NCBI GenBank assembly: GCA_964484475.1
Contig: CAZAFU010000058.1
Coordinates: forward strand, 1-16,453
Origin: Parvularcula sp964484475
GTDB taxonomy: Bacteria; Pseudomonadota; Alphaproteobacteria; Caulobacterales; Parvularculaceae
DNA length: 16,453 bases
Direction: 5' to 3'
The notes under the pieces are model-generated. The model worked only from the letters and a program-made list of their open reading frames with translations, did no database searches and was not told where the DNA came from. Below are positions 6,983 to 13,169 of the stretch, piece by piece; within the stretch, counting starts at the first letter, position 1; each line of letters begins with the position of its first letter. Made by a program: the position numbers and the translations under genes.

Positions 6983-7128
6983 AGGATGTCCTGCCAGCCG
7001 GGATCGCGCTGGATCCGCGCCTTGGTGAAGCGGCGAAGCAGCGAGACCGACCAACGCCCTCGTTCTGTGCGTGCCTGCCCGCGGTCATGGCGTAACAGCT
7101 CTCGCTGCCGGTTCCCTTGAGGGGTCAT
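6976..7128 (-). pseudogene. Possible 50-codon gene or remnant of a duplicated GNAT C-terminus
   Basis: An open frame of 50 codons starts at an ATG six bases after the GNAT stop and runs to TAG inside the last codons of the convergent flavoprotein gene. Its last residues F-T-K-A-R-I-Q-R-D-P-G-W-Q-D-I-L align without gaps with the GNAT C-terminus F-A-A-L-K-I-K-R-R-P-E-W-Q-D-V-L: 8 of 16 are identical and three more are similar. At DNA level nine bases around W-Q-D are identical. The first half is Arg-rich and unlike GNAT. This suggests a decayed partial duplication, or a short real gene using the G-rich stretch just before the ATG as a ribosome site. A 7-bp hairpin (7118-7124 with 7131-7137) spans its start and the GNAT stop. 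Confidence 0.35.
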
Positions 7129-7134
7129 ACCCCC

Positions 7135-7425
7135 TCAGGCCGCACCTTCGTCCAGGACGTCCTGCCATTCGGGCCGGCGTTTGATCTTGAGGGCTGCGAA
7201 CGGGCAGACCGGAACGATCTTCAGGCCCTTGGCCCGAGCGTCCCTGACAGCATGCTCCACCAGCTTGGTGCCGTAGCCCTTCCCCTCGAGAGGCTGGGGT
7301 ACGCCGACATGGTTCACGACCATCTTCCCTTCCACCAGGAGGAAGGTCAGCTCGGCCTCGCAGTCTTCCGCGTCGAGAACATAGCGCCCGCGTGCGCCCG
7401 CTTCTTCGATCCTGATCTCGGTCAT
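7135..7425 (-). CDS. Small GNAT-family N-acetyltransferase (COG2388-like)
   Basis: The 96-residue protein is a minimal GNAT domain. The acetyl-CoA loop is visible as P-L-E-G-K-G-Y-G (about residues 45-52), preceded by the beta strand M-V-V-N-H-V-G-V-P. It ends with V-P-V-C-P-F-A and a R-R-P-E-W-Q-D-V-L tail typical of this short family, whose members lack the N-terminal part of larger acetyltransferases. The acceptor substrate is unknown. Its ATG overlaps the stop of the VOC gene by 4 bp (ATGA on the minus strand), so it is the last clear gene of the prpC-membrane-VOC-GNAT run and probably translationally coupled. Confidence 0.88.
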   Translation of the reverse strand: MTEIRIEEAGARGRYVLDAEDCEAELTFLLVEGKMVVNHVGVPQPLEGKGYGTKLVEHAVRDARAKGLKIVPVCPFAALKIKRRPEWQDVLDEGAA

Positions 7426-7862
7426 CCGGTTTCCCTCAGGCCCTTGTCAAAGACCATCCGATCGTCGCGGAAGGCCTTGAATTCGAGGGCGTTGCCCGCC
7501 GGGTCGAGGACGAACATCGTCGCCTGCTCGCCGGGTTTCCCCTCGAATCGGATATAGGGCTCGATAATGAAATCCGCATCAGCGTCGCGCAGCCTTACGG
7601 CCACCCGCTCCCATTCCTCCCATTCGAGGATTGCGCCGAAATGGCTGGCCGGAACGCCGTGCCCGTCAACCTCGCTCCGGCTCGCCGCCCGGCAGTCAGC
7701 GGGCGCGAAATGGGCAACGATCTGGTGCCCGTAGAAGTCGAAGTCGATCCAGTGTCCCGGATGCTCCCGACCCTCGGGACACCGAAGGACGCCGCCGTAG
7801 AAAGAGCGCGCCGCCTCGAGGTCGTCGACGGGAAAAGCAAGATGAAAACGGGGTCTGGTCAT
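7422..7862 (-). CDS. VOC-family (glyoxalase/extradiol dioxygenase-fold) protein
   Basis: The 146-residue protein opens with F-H-L-A-F-P-V-D-D-L-E-A-A-R-x-F-Y, a vicinal-oxygen-chelate start. Likely metal ligands are H7, H74 (in V-P-A-S-H-F-G) and E127 (in G-N-A-L-E-F-K), with Q47 in G-H-Q-I-V-A-H as a possible fourth. The sequence fits the single-chain COG3565 group of predicted dioxygenase-like proteins. The reaction is unknown; isomerase, dioxygenase or binding functions all occur in this fold. Both ends overlap neighbours by 4 bp: its ATG with the stop of the membrane protein gene and its stop with the GNAT start. This indicates one co-translated unit downstream of prpC. Confidence 0.9.
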   Translation of the reverse strand: MTRPRFHLAFPVDDLEAARSFYGGVLRCPEGREHPGHWIDFDFYGHQIVAHFAPADCRAASRSEVDGHGVPASHFGAILEWEEWERVAVRLRDADADFIIEPYIRFEGKPGEQATMFVLDPAGNALEFKAFRDDRMVFDKGLRETG

Positions 7863-8179
7863 GAACTGTGTTTCCCGAGGGCCTCATCGCGGCCAGCCGT
7901 GAGCGGGGGAATGAGCCGGGCGTTCGCTTTCCTACGCCATCCCCAGCTCACGGCCACGCAGCTCGCAACGTATAGCCACCCATAGGGCTCCTCTTTCCAG
8001 GTGATGTCGATGAATCCTGACGTCACGGCAAAAGTCGCGAGGTAGATCTTCCAGTGCGCCGTGCCGGGCCGGGCATGCCGACCAAGCACGGCCGCAGTCA
8101 GATGCACGAAGCCGAAAGTGATGAGGGCGAAAACGCAAACGAGGAGAACGACGTTCAGGTCCGCGCTGCTCGCCCCCAT
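7859..8179 (-). CDS. Small three-helix membrane protein, function unknown
   Basis: The 106-residue protein has three hydrophobic segments, about residues 8-32, 43-61 and 67-82, and a basic C-terminal tail. It matches no family I recognise. I chose the ATG at 8179, four bases past the prpC stop; an upstream ATG at 8230 would make a frame running back through the prpC coding end and is less likely. Its stop overlaps the VOC start by 4 bp. Tight packing between prpC and the VOC gene suggests expression with them, but no functional link to propionate use is visible. Confidence 0.7.
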   Translation of the reverse strand: MGASSADLNVVLLVCVFALITFGFVHLTAAVLGRHARPGTAHWKIYLATFAVTSGFIDITWKEEPYGWLYVASCVAVSWGWRRKANARLIPPLTAGRDEALGKHSS

Positions 8180-8183
8180 GTCA

Positions 8184-9344
8184 TCAGCCCCGCTTCTCGA
8201 TAGGCACGAACTCACGCTGCTGCTCGCCATTATAGGCAGAGAGCGGACGGATCAGCTTGTTGTCCTCGAGCTGCTCGATCACATGCGCCGTCCACCCGGT
8301 GATCCGGCTCATGACGAAGAGCGGCGTGAACATGGGGATCGGGAAACCCATGAGGTAATAGGCGGGGCCGGCGGGGAAATCGAGGTTCGGGTAGATGCCC
8401 TTCTCCTCGACCATGGTATCGTCCAGGATACGGCTCATCTCCCAGTATTTCCGGGCCTCGTCGCTGTCGACGACCTCTACCATCTTCTTGAAATAGTCCG
8501 TCATCGTCGGAACGCGGCTGTCACCGGAACGGTAGACCCGGTGGCCGAAGCCCATGATCTTCTTCTTCTGGCTGATCGCGTCGAGCATCCATTGCTTCGC
8601 CTTGCCCGGCTCGCCGATCTCCTTGAGCGTATGCATCACCGCCTCGTTGGCGCCGCCGTGGAGCGGCCCCTTCAGGGCGCCGATACCGCCGACGCATGCG
8701 GAGTAGATATCGGAGGTCGTCGAGGCGATCACCCGCGCGGTGAAGGTCGAGGCGTTGAAGCTGTGCTCCGCATAGAGGACCATGGAGACGTCGAAACACT
8801 TGACGACTTCAGGTGCCGGCACCTCGCCGAAGCACATGTTGAAGAAGTTCTCGGACCAGGAAAGCGACGGATCCGGATCGATCGGCGACTTGCCCTCGCG
8901 AAGGCGGTACTCCGCTGCGACCATCTCAGGCAGCCTGGCGTACATCCGCACGGCAAGGTCATAGAGGCCCTGCTTGTCGAAACCGTCCGCACTCATCCCG
9001 GAGCCGGTGTTCGCATCCCGGTCCTCCTGCCCCTGGAAGCTCAGGGAGGTGCGGACCATGTCCATCGGGTGCGCATCCTTGTTGTAGCGCTTGATGGTGT
9101 CGTGGAGCGCGCCTGAGAGCCCGCGCTCGGCGCGCTCTTTCTTGCGGAACGCTTCGAGTTCGGACGTGCTGGGCAGTTCGCCGTTCCAGATGAGGTACGC
9201 CGTCTCTTCGAAGCTGCCATTCACCGCCAGATCCTGGACCGCGTAGCCGCGATAGGTCAGCGAGTTGGTCTCGGGCACCACTTTCGAAATCGCGGTATCG
9301 TCGGCCAGGACACCGGCCAGACCGTATTTCACCTCATCGGACAT
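8184..9344 (-). CDS. prpC: 2-Methylcitrate synthase (citrate synthase family)
   Basis: The enzyme joins propionyl-CoA with oxaloacetate to give 2-methylcitrate in the cytoplasm, the first committed step of the methylcitrate cycle; such enzymes often also accept acetyl-CoA. The 386-residue length equals that of PrpC proteins. The catalytic triad is visible: H229 (H-G-G-A-N-E), H268 (G-F-G-H-R-V-Y) and D322 (P-N-L-D-F). The L-Y-A-E-H-S-F-N-A-S-T-F-T-x-R-V segment is the PrpC type and differs from the form in GltA-type citrate synthases. The ATG at 9344 has AAGGAG six bases upstream; the ATG at 9350 would touch that site and is rejected. The gene lies 63 bp after the RES toxin gene with no clear promoter between, so read-through from the toxin-antitoxin promoter is possible. 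A role as housekeeping citrate synthase cannot be fully excluded. Confidence 0.9.
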   Translation of the reverse strand: MSDEVKYGLAGVLADDTAISKVVPETNSLTYRGYAVQDLAVNGSFEETAYLIWNGELPSTSELEAFRKKERAERGLSGALHDTIKRYNKDAHPMDMVRTSLSFQGQEDRDANTGSGMSADGFDKQGLYDLAVRMYARLPEMVAAEYRLREGKSPIDPDPSLSWSENFFNMCFGEVPAPEVVKCFDVSMVLYAEHSFNASTFTARVIASTTSDIYSACVGGIGALKGPLHGGANEAVMHTLKEIGEPGKAKQWMLDAISQKKKIMGFGHRVYRSGDSRVPTMTDYFKKMVEVVDSDEARKYWEMSRILDDTMVEEKGIYPNLDFPAGPAYYLMGFPIPMFTPLFVMSRITGWTAHVIEQLEDNKLIRPLSAYNGEQQREFVPIEKRG

Positions 9345-9407
9345 CGTCATCTCCTTGAAAACCTGCGCGCCCGGTAGCACGGCTCCGAGGAGAAGAGGAA
9401 GCCTTCC

Positions 9408-9893
9408 TCAGCCAAGCCGCCCCTCGTCATCCACGAGGGTGAGCATGCCTTTCCAACGCCACAGGACGAGGTTCAGGTCCTTCGGCCCCGCCCCCGGGGC
9501 GAAGCTCGGTACCCGCATCCCGCAATAGCCTTCCTCGATCAGGCGTTCGGCGAGCGCCTGCGTGGGCGCCGGGCCGTTCCGCATCGCGATCCGCCAGTCA
9601 CGCGCCTCGAGAATTTCCGGGTTGAGGTCCTGCTCCTCGAGCGCGCGCGGGTCCGCCGCGTCGAAGACCGGAAAGAGATCGGCGCGATAGGAAACCAGCA
9701 CGGTGGGCTGCAACGTGCCCACCTGGTTGGCCTCGCGCACGGCGGTCAGGATACTCAGCGACGTGTAAAGAGCGGGCCTGCCCTGCCGGTTGAAACGCCC
9801 GCCGAAGCGCCGGGCGCCTTCGCCGGAGAGAGGATCCTGGGCCCAGCGGGGGTTGAGAGACCGGAACAGCGGCCCGCGGTAGCGCAGGCTCAC
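9408..9893 (-). CDS. RES-domain toxin (NAD+-degrading family)
   Basis: The 161-residue protein is a RES-domain toxin (PF08808). Characterised members of this family deplete NAD+ in the cytoplasm. The hallmark segment G-G-R-F-N-x-x-G-R-P-A-L-Y-T-S is present, with R33, Y43 and E54 (in T-A-V-R-E-A) spaced 10 and 11 apart, like the active-site Arg, Tyr and Glu of studied RES toxins. It starts with GTG, which overlaps the antitoxin stop (GTGA), so toxin synthesis depends on antitoxin translation, as usual in such pairs. A short inverted repeat (9395-9400 with 9404-9409) covers its stop. All catalytic positions are kept, so it is probably active. It lies immediately upstream of prpC on the same strand. 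Confidence 0.92.
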   Translation of the reverse strand: MSLRYRGPLFRSLNPRWAQDPLSGEGARRFGGRFNRQGRPALYTSLSILTAVREANQVGTLQPTVLVSYRADLFPVFDAADPRALEEQDLNPEILEARDWRIAMRNGPAPTQALAERLIEEGYCGMRVPSFAPGAGPKDLNLVLWRWKGMLTLVDDEGRLG

Positions 9894-10240
9894 GCGTGGA
9901 CGCCGGCATCGATCCCTTCGATCAGGGCCCGCACCTCGTCGGCACGACCTTCGAGCACGAGTTGCATCGGTGTCTGTCCCGCATAACCGGGCAACGGCTC
10001 CGAACGGTACCAGGCATAGGCGAGAAGCACCGAGCCGAAGCGGGGGGTGACGAGGTTGAGGATCTCGATCATCTCGCGCAGGCGGCTCTGGGTGGTAGGT
10101 GTCGCCACCCGGTCCTTGCGGGACAGGGTCTCACGCCCCACCCCAACCGTCCGGGCCACGTCCGCCACCGAGGTCAGGAGCTCGTCTGCGATCTTCGTCG
10201 GCGCGAAGAGGCCTTTGTCGGAAAAACGGGTCAGATCCAT
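9890..10240 (-). CDS. Xre/MbcA/ParS-type antitoxin
   Basis: The 116-residue protein pairs with the RES toxin. The N-terminal half resembles an Xre-like helix-turn-helix (V-A-D-V-A-R-T-V-G-V-G-R-E-T-L-S at about 26-41). The C-terminal half is the toxin-binding DUF2384 domain (PF09722), seen in A-Y-A-W-Y-R-S-E-P-L-P-G-Y-A-G-Q-T-P-M-Q-L-V. In known pairs the C-terminal region plugs the toxin active site and the HTH represses the operon. The ATG at 10240 has AGGAG six bases upstream. The promoter and inverted repeats just ahead of it fit autoregulation. Its stop overlaps the toxin GTG. Confidence 0.93.
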   Translation of the reverse strand: MDLTRFSDKGLFAPTKIADELLTSVADVARTVGVGRETLSRKDRVATPTTQSRLREMIEILNLVTPRFGSVLLAYAWYRSEPLPGYAGQTPMQLVLEGRADEVRALIEGIDAGVHA

Positions 10241-10287
10241 ATGTCACTCCTGACGGCCCATATAACGTCAAAAGCTGTGACATTCAA
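10241..10287 (-). promoter_or_regulatory. Toxin-antitoxin promoter with nested inverted repeats
   Basis: On the minus strand TTGAAT (10282-10287) and TATATG (10259-10264) are separated by exactly 17 bp, a good sigma70-type promoter, with transcription starting about 12 bp before the antitoxin ATG. Four GTCA/TGAC half-sites cover it: an outer perfect 7-bp inverted repeat ATGTCAC (10241-10247) with GTGACAT (10277-10283), and an inner TGACG (10251-10255) with CGTCA (10266-10270). This looks like an operator for the Xre antitoxin. Confidence 0.65.
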
Positions 10288-10289
10288 GT

Positions 10290-10709
10290 TCAGGGCTCGA
10301 AGCGGATCTCCGCCCGCCGGTTGAGGGGCTCGCGCCGCTCATCCTCGTGGCGCCGGGCGGGTTTGCTCTCCCCGGCGGAAGTGACGGTGATCCTGCGCGG
10401 CGAAAAGCCCGCCTCCTGCAGGATGGCCGCCACGGCTTCCGCCCGTTTCAGGCCGTCGCGGAGGTTCTGCTCCTCTGTGCCCGCCTTGTCGGTATGGCCG
10501 GTGATGGTCACCCGCGTCAGGCCAGCGGACCTGGCCTTCGCAGCCATCTCTCGCACGAGAAGCTGTCCGGCGGAGCCGAGTTCGCTGCGCCCGTAATCGA
10601 AATAGACCGCGGTCTCGATCTTCTCGGTGACGACGTGGTTCTGCGCGATGGTCGGTTGCATCGCCGCCAGCATCACAGCACACGCCGCAGCAGCCATCCA
10701 CTCTGCCAT
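10290..10709 (-). CDS. OmpA-family C-terminal domain protein (peptidoglycan-binding)
   Basis: The 139-residue protein has a signal peptide (hydrophobic stretch at about 5-17, cleavage near T-I-A-Q) followed directly by an OmpA C-terminal domain (PF00691). Visible family motifs are V-Y-F-D-Y-G, the peptidoglycan loop I-T-G-H-T-D-K-A-G-T, the helix L-R-D-G-L-K-R-A-E-A-V and the closing N-R-R-A-E-I-R-F. It should sit in the periplasm and bind the diaminopimelate of peptidoglycan. It has no beta-barrel or lipid anchor, so it is a soluble minimal version. The ATG at 10709 has AGGAGG six bases upstream; a longer frame from 10766 lacks this and would bury the signal peptide. The gene lies 49 bp ahead of the antitoxin gene. 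Confidence 0.88.
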   Translation of the reverse strand: MAEWMAAAACAVMLAAMQPTIAQNHVVTEKIETAVYFDYGRSELGSAGQLLVREMAAKARSAGLTRVTITGHTDKAGTEEQNLRDGLKRAEAVAAILQEAGFSPRRITVTSAGESKPARRHEDERREPLNRRAEIRFEP

Positions 10710-10730
10710 AAGACCCCTCCTGCTCACCGC

Positions 10731-10759
10731 ATCGTAGCGGAAAGTCACATTCTTGCGAA
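10731..10759 (-). promoter_or_regulatory. Candidate promoter of the OmpA-like gene
   Basis: On the minus strand TTCGCA (10754-10759) and TACGAT (10731-10736) each match 4 of 6 consensus bases and are spaced by 17 bp. They would start a transcript about 15 bp ahead of the coding start, with the AGGAGG site inside the leader. The bases are only a moderate match. Confidence 0.4.
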
Positions 10760-10929
10760 CCCTCATTCCCAGAACGGAAGCGGGATCGGGCCGCTTTGAC
10801 GGAAGCGGTCATAGAGGGGCGCGCAGATCAGCGGCGCGAAGACAAACCCGCGGTCACGGGATCGGGCTGAGGCAAGACAACAAGAACCGGGCCCGCAGGC
10901 AAGGGCTCCTGCGTGCGGCAAGGCCAAAC

Positions 10930-10965
10930 AAAAAGCCCGGCCGGACCTGATGGTCCGAACCGGGC
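10930..10965 (-). terminator. Intrinsic terminator of the Lys/Pro-rich gene
   Basis: On the minus strand a 12-bp stem interrupted by a small C/AA bulge (10935-10947 with 10952-10965, loop TGAT) is followed by TTTTTGTTT. The inner CGGACC/GGTCCG and outer GCCCGG/CCGGGC arms are perfect. It lies 41 bp past the stop of the small gene at 11007. Confidence 0.9.
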
Positions 10966-11006
10966 GGGTTCGCTACAGATCGGAAGGCTTACGCCTCTCG
11001 GTCGAA

Positions 11007-11123
11007 CTAGGCTTTCTTGCCTTCAGCGGGCTTGCCGCTCTTGGCCTTGTCGCCTGCCGGTTTTTCGCCGGCCGGTTTTGAAGCCGGCTTCTGGTCCGGT
11101 TTGCCGGATTTGTTCTTGTCCAC
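11007..11123 (-). CDS. Lys/Pro-rich 38-residue protein, function unknown
   Basis: The frame encodes 38 residues, about one third Lys, with repeated K-P units (K-P-D-Q, K-P-A-S, K-P-A-G, K-P-A-E) and no hydrophobic or aromatic residues, so it should be soluble, disordered and strongly basic. Start choice: GTG at 11123 has AAGGA eight bases upstream; an ATG three codons earlier (11132) has AAGG touching it, which is too close. An in-frame TGA just upstream blocks longer versions. Third positions are mostly G or C, as in real genes here. The gene stands between a good promoter (11173-11201) and a strong terminator (10930-10965), making a complete small transcription unit. Nucleic-acid or envelope-polyanion binding would suit the composition but is inference. 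I recognise no family. Confidence 0.6.
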   Translation of the reverse strand: MDKNKSGKPDQKPASKPAGEKPAGDKAKSGKPAEGKKA

Positions 11124-11172
11124 CTGGTGCATCCTTGGATGTCAAATGCAGCACGAACTGCCGCATGGGACA

Positions 11173-11201
11173 GATATAAGAGACGTTCACCTCACTGACA
11201 A
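11173..11201 (-). promoter_or_regulatory. Promoter of the Lys/Pro-rich gene
   Basis: On the minus strand TTGTCA (11196-11201, 5 of 6 consensus) and TATATC (11173-11178, 4 of 6) are spaced by 17 bp. The predicted start near 11166 leaves a leader of about 43 nt before the GTG. It lies just past the prpB stop, so the small gene does not depend on prpB transcription. Confidence 0.6.
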
Positions 11202-11232
11202 TCCGGCCCCTGATCACTCTTCCGCGAACGGG

Positions 11233-12144
11233 TCAGTCCGTCGGGGTGTCGCCGACCTCGAAGTTGAAGAGGTCCTGGTCGAACGCATTGTAGTCCTCGT
11301 AGCGCAGGAGGTCATAGAGGTCTCGGCGGTGCTGCATCCGGTCGAGGATACCGTTCTGGTCGCCATAGGCCTTGATATGGTCGAGCCCGCGGAGCGCCTC
11401 ACCCATCGCCAGCCGCAGCGTGGTCACCGGGTAGATCACCATGTTGTAGCCGAGATTCTCGAGTTCCGAACGGTTGAGAAGCCGGGATTTGCCGAACTCG
11501 GTCATGTTGGCCAGCAGCGGCACGTCGAGCGCCTTGCGCACGGCCTCGAATTCGCTCTCGTCCTTCAGGGCCTCGGGGAAGATCATGTCCGCCCCCGCAT
11601 CGACATAGGCTTTCATCCTGTCGATGGCCTCGTTCAGGCCCTCTTTCGCCCTGGCGTCGGAACGGGCGATGATGACGAAGTCCTCATCGAGGCGTCCGGC
11701 ATGGGCGGCGCGGACACGCTGCACCATCTCTTCGGCAGGCACGATCTCCTTGCCGTCGAGATGGCCGCAGCGCTTGGGCATGACCTGATCCTCGATATGG
11801 CAGCCGGCAAGGCCCGCCTCTTCCATCAGGCGCACGGTCCGCGCTGCGCTCATCGGCTCACCGAAGCCCGTATCGACGTCGATGATGGTGGGAAGGTCGG
11901 TGACCCTGGCGATCTGGCGGCCGCGGGTGACGAATTCTTCCTGGTTCGCAATGCCGATATCGGGAAGGCAGAGCTCCGCCGACATGATGGCGCCCGAAGC
12001 GTAGACCCCGTCAAAACCCTTCCGCTCGATGGCCTGCGCGCAGAGCGGGTTGAAAGCGCCGGGGAAGGCGTGGAGCTTGCCGTCGCCGAGCAGCGTCCGG
12101 AGGTCCTTGCGTTTCTGGTTCGGGGTCTTGGTGGTGAAAAGCAT
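11233..12144 (-). CDS. prpB: 2-Methylisocitrate lyase
   Basis: The enzyme cleaves 2-methylisocitrate into pyruvate and succinate, the last step of the methylcitrate cycle, in the cytoplasm. The 303-residue protein is of the isocitrate lyase/PEP mutase superfamily, with the signature K124-R-C-G-H128 around catalytic C126, the metal-binding D-x-D-T-G-F-G loop and E-D-Q just before the signature. Length is close to the roughly 296 residues of studied PrpB proteins. The start is the ATG at 12144, with AAGGAG six bases upstream; extension to 12225 adds 27 polar residues not found in the family. It is alone: a terminator precedes it and an independent promoter follows it. The cycle partners prpC and prpD lie about 2 kb downstream and 3.7 kb upstream on the same strand. 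Confidence 0.95.
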   Translation of the reverse strand: MLFTTKTPNQKRKDLRTLLGDGKLHAFPGAFNPLCAQAIERKGFDGVYASGAIMSAELCLPDIGIANQEEFVTRGRQIARVTDLPTIIDVDTGFGEPMSAARTVRLMEEAGLAGCHIEDQVMPKRCGHLDGKEIVPAEEMVQRVRAAHAGRLDEDFVIIARSDARAKEGLNEAIDRMKAYVDAGADMIFPEALKDESEFEAVRKALDVPLLANMTEFGKSRLLNRSELENLGYNMVIYPVTTLRLAMGEALRGLDHIKAYGDQNGILDRMQHRRDLYDLLRYEDYNAFDQDLFNFEVGDTPTD

Positions 12145-12237
12145 CAGGCGCTCCTTCTTGTCCGGCTGTCGGTCTTCGGTGTCGCGCGCTGTTTCTTCCC
12201 CTCGGCGCCCCTTGTCCAGAGGCACGCCCGAGATGGC

Positions 12238-12267
12238 AAAAAGGCGGCGGGGGTGACCCCCGCCGCC
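12238..12267 (-). terminator. Strong intrinsic terminator of the beta-barrel gene
   Basis: GGCGGCGGGGG (12243-12253) pairs perfectly over 11 bp with CCCCCGCCGCC (12257-12267) around a 3-nt loop, followed on the minus strand by TTTTT (12242-12238). It lies about 30 bp past the beta-barrel stop and separates that gene from prpB. Confidence 0.92.
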
Positions 12268-12297
12268 CTCCCCTCCAATCGGGGACGCCGGTCGCGC

Positions 12298-12951
12298 TTA
12301 GAACGCGTAGCCGAGCGTCACGCCGAACGCGTTGGTGTCGACATCCTGAAATTCGTAGCGGGTATAGTCGCCGCGCAGGGTCAGGCTCTCGGTGAGTTCC
12401 GCCGCGATGCCGCCGCCAATGGCGAAGCCGTCGTCATCCCCCGAGGCAATCTCGATGGGGTCGGTTTCCTGCTCGCCCGGGACCGGGTCGAGGCGGGTCT
12501 GGAGATCGGCTTCGATGAACGCATAGCCGGCGCGCGCGAAGACCTCGAAGCGCTCGGTTAGCGGATAGGTCGCCTTGCCGTAGATGCCGATCAGGTAATC
12601 GACGCCGAGGTCGCCATTGCCACTGGCGCGGACGACGTCGTCGAGATCGACATCGTCATCCCCGTCCTCGCTGAAGAAGTCTTCCCGGTCGCCTTGGAAG
12701 TCGAAATCGCCCTCGTCGATGCCGAAGGAGGCATCGGCCTCAACCGAAAAGATCCGGTTGAACTGGTAGCCCGCACGGGCGGTCAGGGCGTGGACGTTCT
12801 CGCCGATGTCATCGACACTGTCGATGTTGCTGTCGAGCGTGACGTCGAGATTCGTGTACCCACCCTCGACGTAGATCGTACCCGGAACTTGCGCCTGCGC
12901 CGCTGTGGCTGCGGCGATGCTGAGAGCACTGGCCATGATGATGGAACGCAT
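12298..12951 (-). CDS. Outer-membrane beta-barrel protein with Asp-rich loop
   Basis: The 217-residue protein has a signal peptide cleaved after A-Q-A (residue 20). Alternating-polarity strands follow (I-Y-V-E-G-G-Y, A-L-T-A-R-A-G-Y-Q-F, V-F-A-R-A-G-Y-A-F) and the last residue is Phe after T-L-G-Y-A, the usual signal for outer-membrane insertion. This fits the small eight-stranded OmpA-like/OmpW-like barrel class (PF13505 type). Residues 79-105 hold 15 Asp or Glu in 27 positions, probably a surface loop that could bind divalent cations; a second acidic loop lies near 150-165. The ATG at 12951 has AGGA five to six bases upstream. It is a single-gene unit ending at a strong terminator, with a GACGTCAT repeat in its upstream region. 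Porin, adhesin or structural roles are all possible. Confidence 0.85.
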   Translation of the reverse strand: MRSIIMASALSIAAATAAQAQVPGTIYVEGGYTNLDVTLDSNIDSVDDIGENVHALTARAGYQFNRIFSVEADASFGIDEGDFDFQGDREDFFSEDGDDDVDLDDVVRASGNGDLGVDYLIGIYGKATYPLTERFEVFARAGYAFIEADLQTRLDPVPGEQETDPIEIASGDDDGFAIGGGIAAELTESLTLRGDYTRYEFQDVDTNAFGVTLGYAF

Positions 12952-12967
12952 AACTATCCTCTTTCCG

Positions 12968-12989
12968 TGACGTCATATATGGACGTCAT
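12968..12989. promoter_or_regulatory. GACGTCAT direct repeat upstream of the beta-barrel gene
   Basis: GACGTCAT occurs at 12969-12976 and again at 12982-12989, 13 bp apart. The first copy is part of the perfect palindrome TGACGTCA (12968-12975). The AT-rich centre contains TATATG on the minus strand, a possible -10, without a good -35. The position 17-38 bp before the gene suggests a regulator-bound promoter. Confidence 0.45.
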
Positions 12990-13169
12990 GTTAGGTCAGG
13001 CGTTGCCGCCGACCGGTTTGTGCCCTGATCAACAGACCACCGGGGGGAGCGTTCGCACCCCGCCGCACGACCCGCCCGCACTGTTGCGGCGAAACAACAG
13101 GGTCGAGACCGGCAACTTTCCGGGGCTCGATGGGGTTCGTGGGACTGCGCGGATACGAAAGGAGAGTTT

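Noticed and set aside
8061..9116. 351-codon plus-strand frame opposite prpC
   Set aside because: Antisense to prpC, whose His-His-Asp catalytic residues are intact.
11023..11166. 47-codon alternative frame starting ATG at 11166, overlapping the Lys/Pro-rich gene
   Set aside because: Its start would coincide with the predicted transcription start, and its third positions are poorer in G and C than those of the Lys/Pro frame.
11017..12561. 514-codon plus-strand frame opposite prpB and the Lys/Pro-rich gene
   Set aside because: It crosses two terminators and the beta-barrel end, and is antisense to prpB, which has its catalytic signature.
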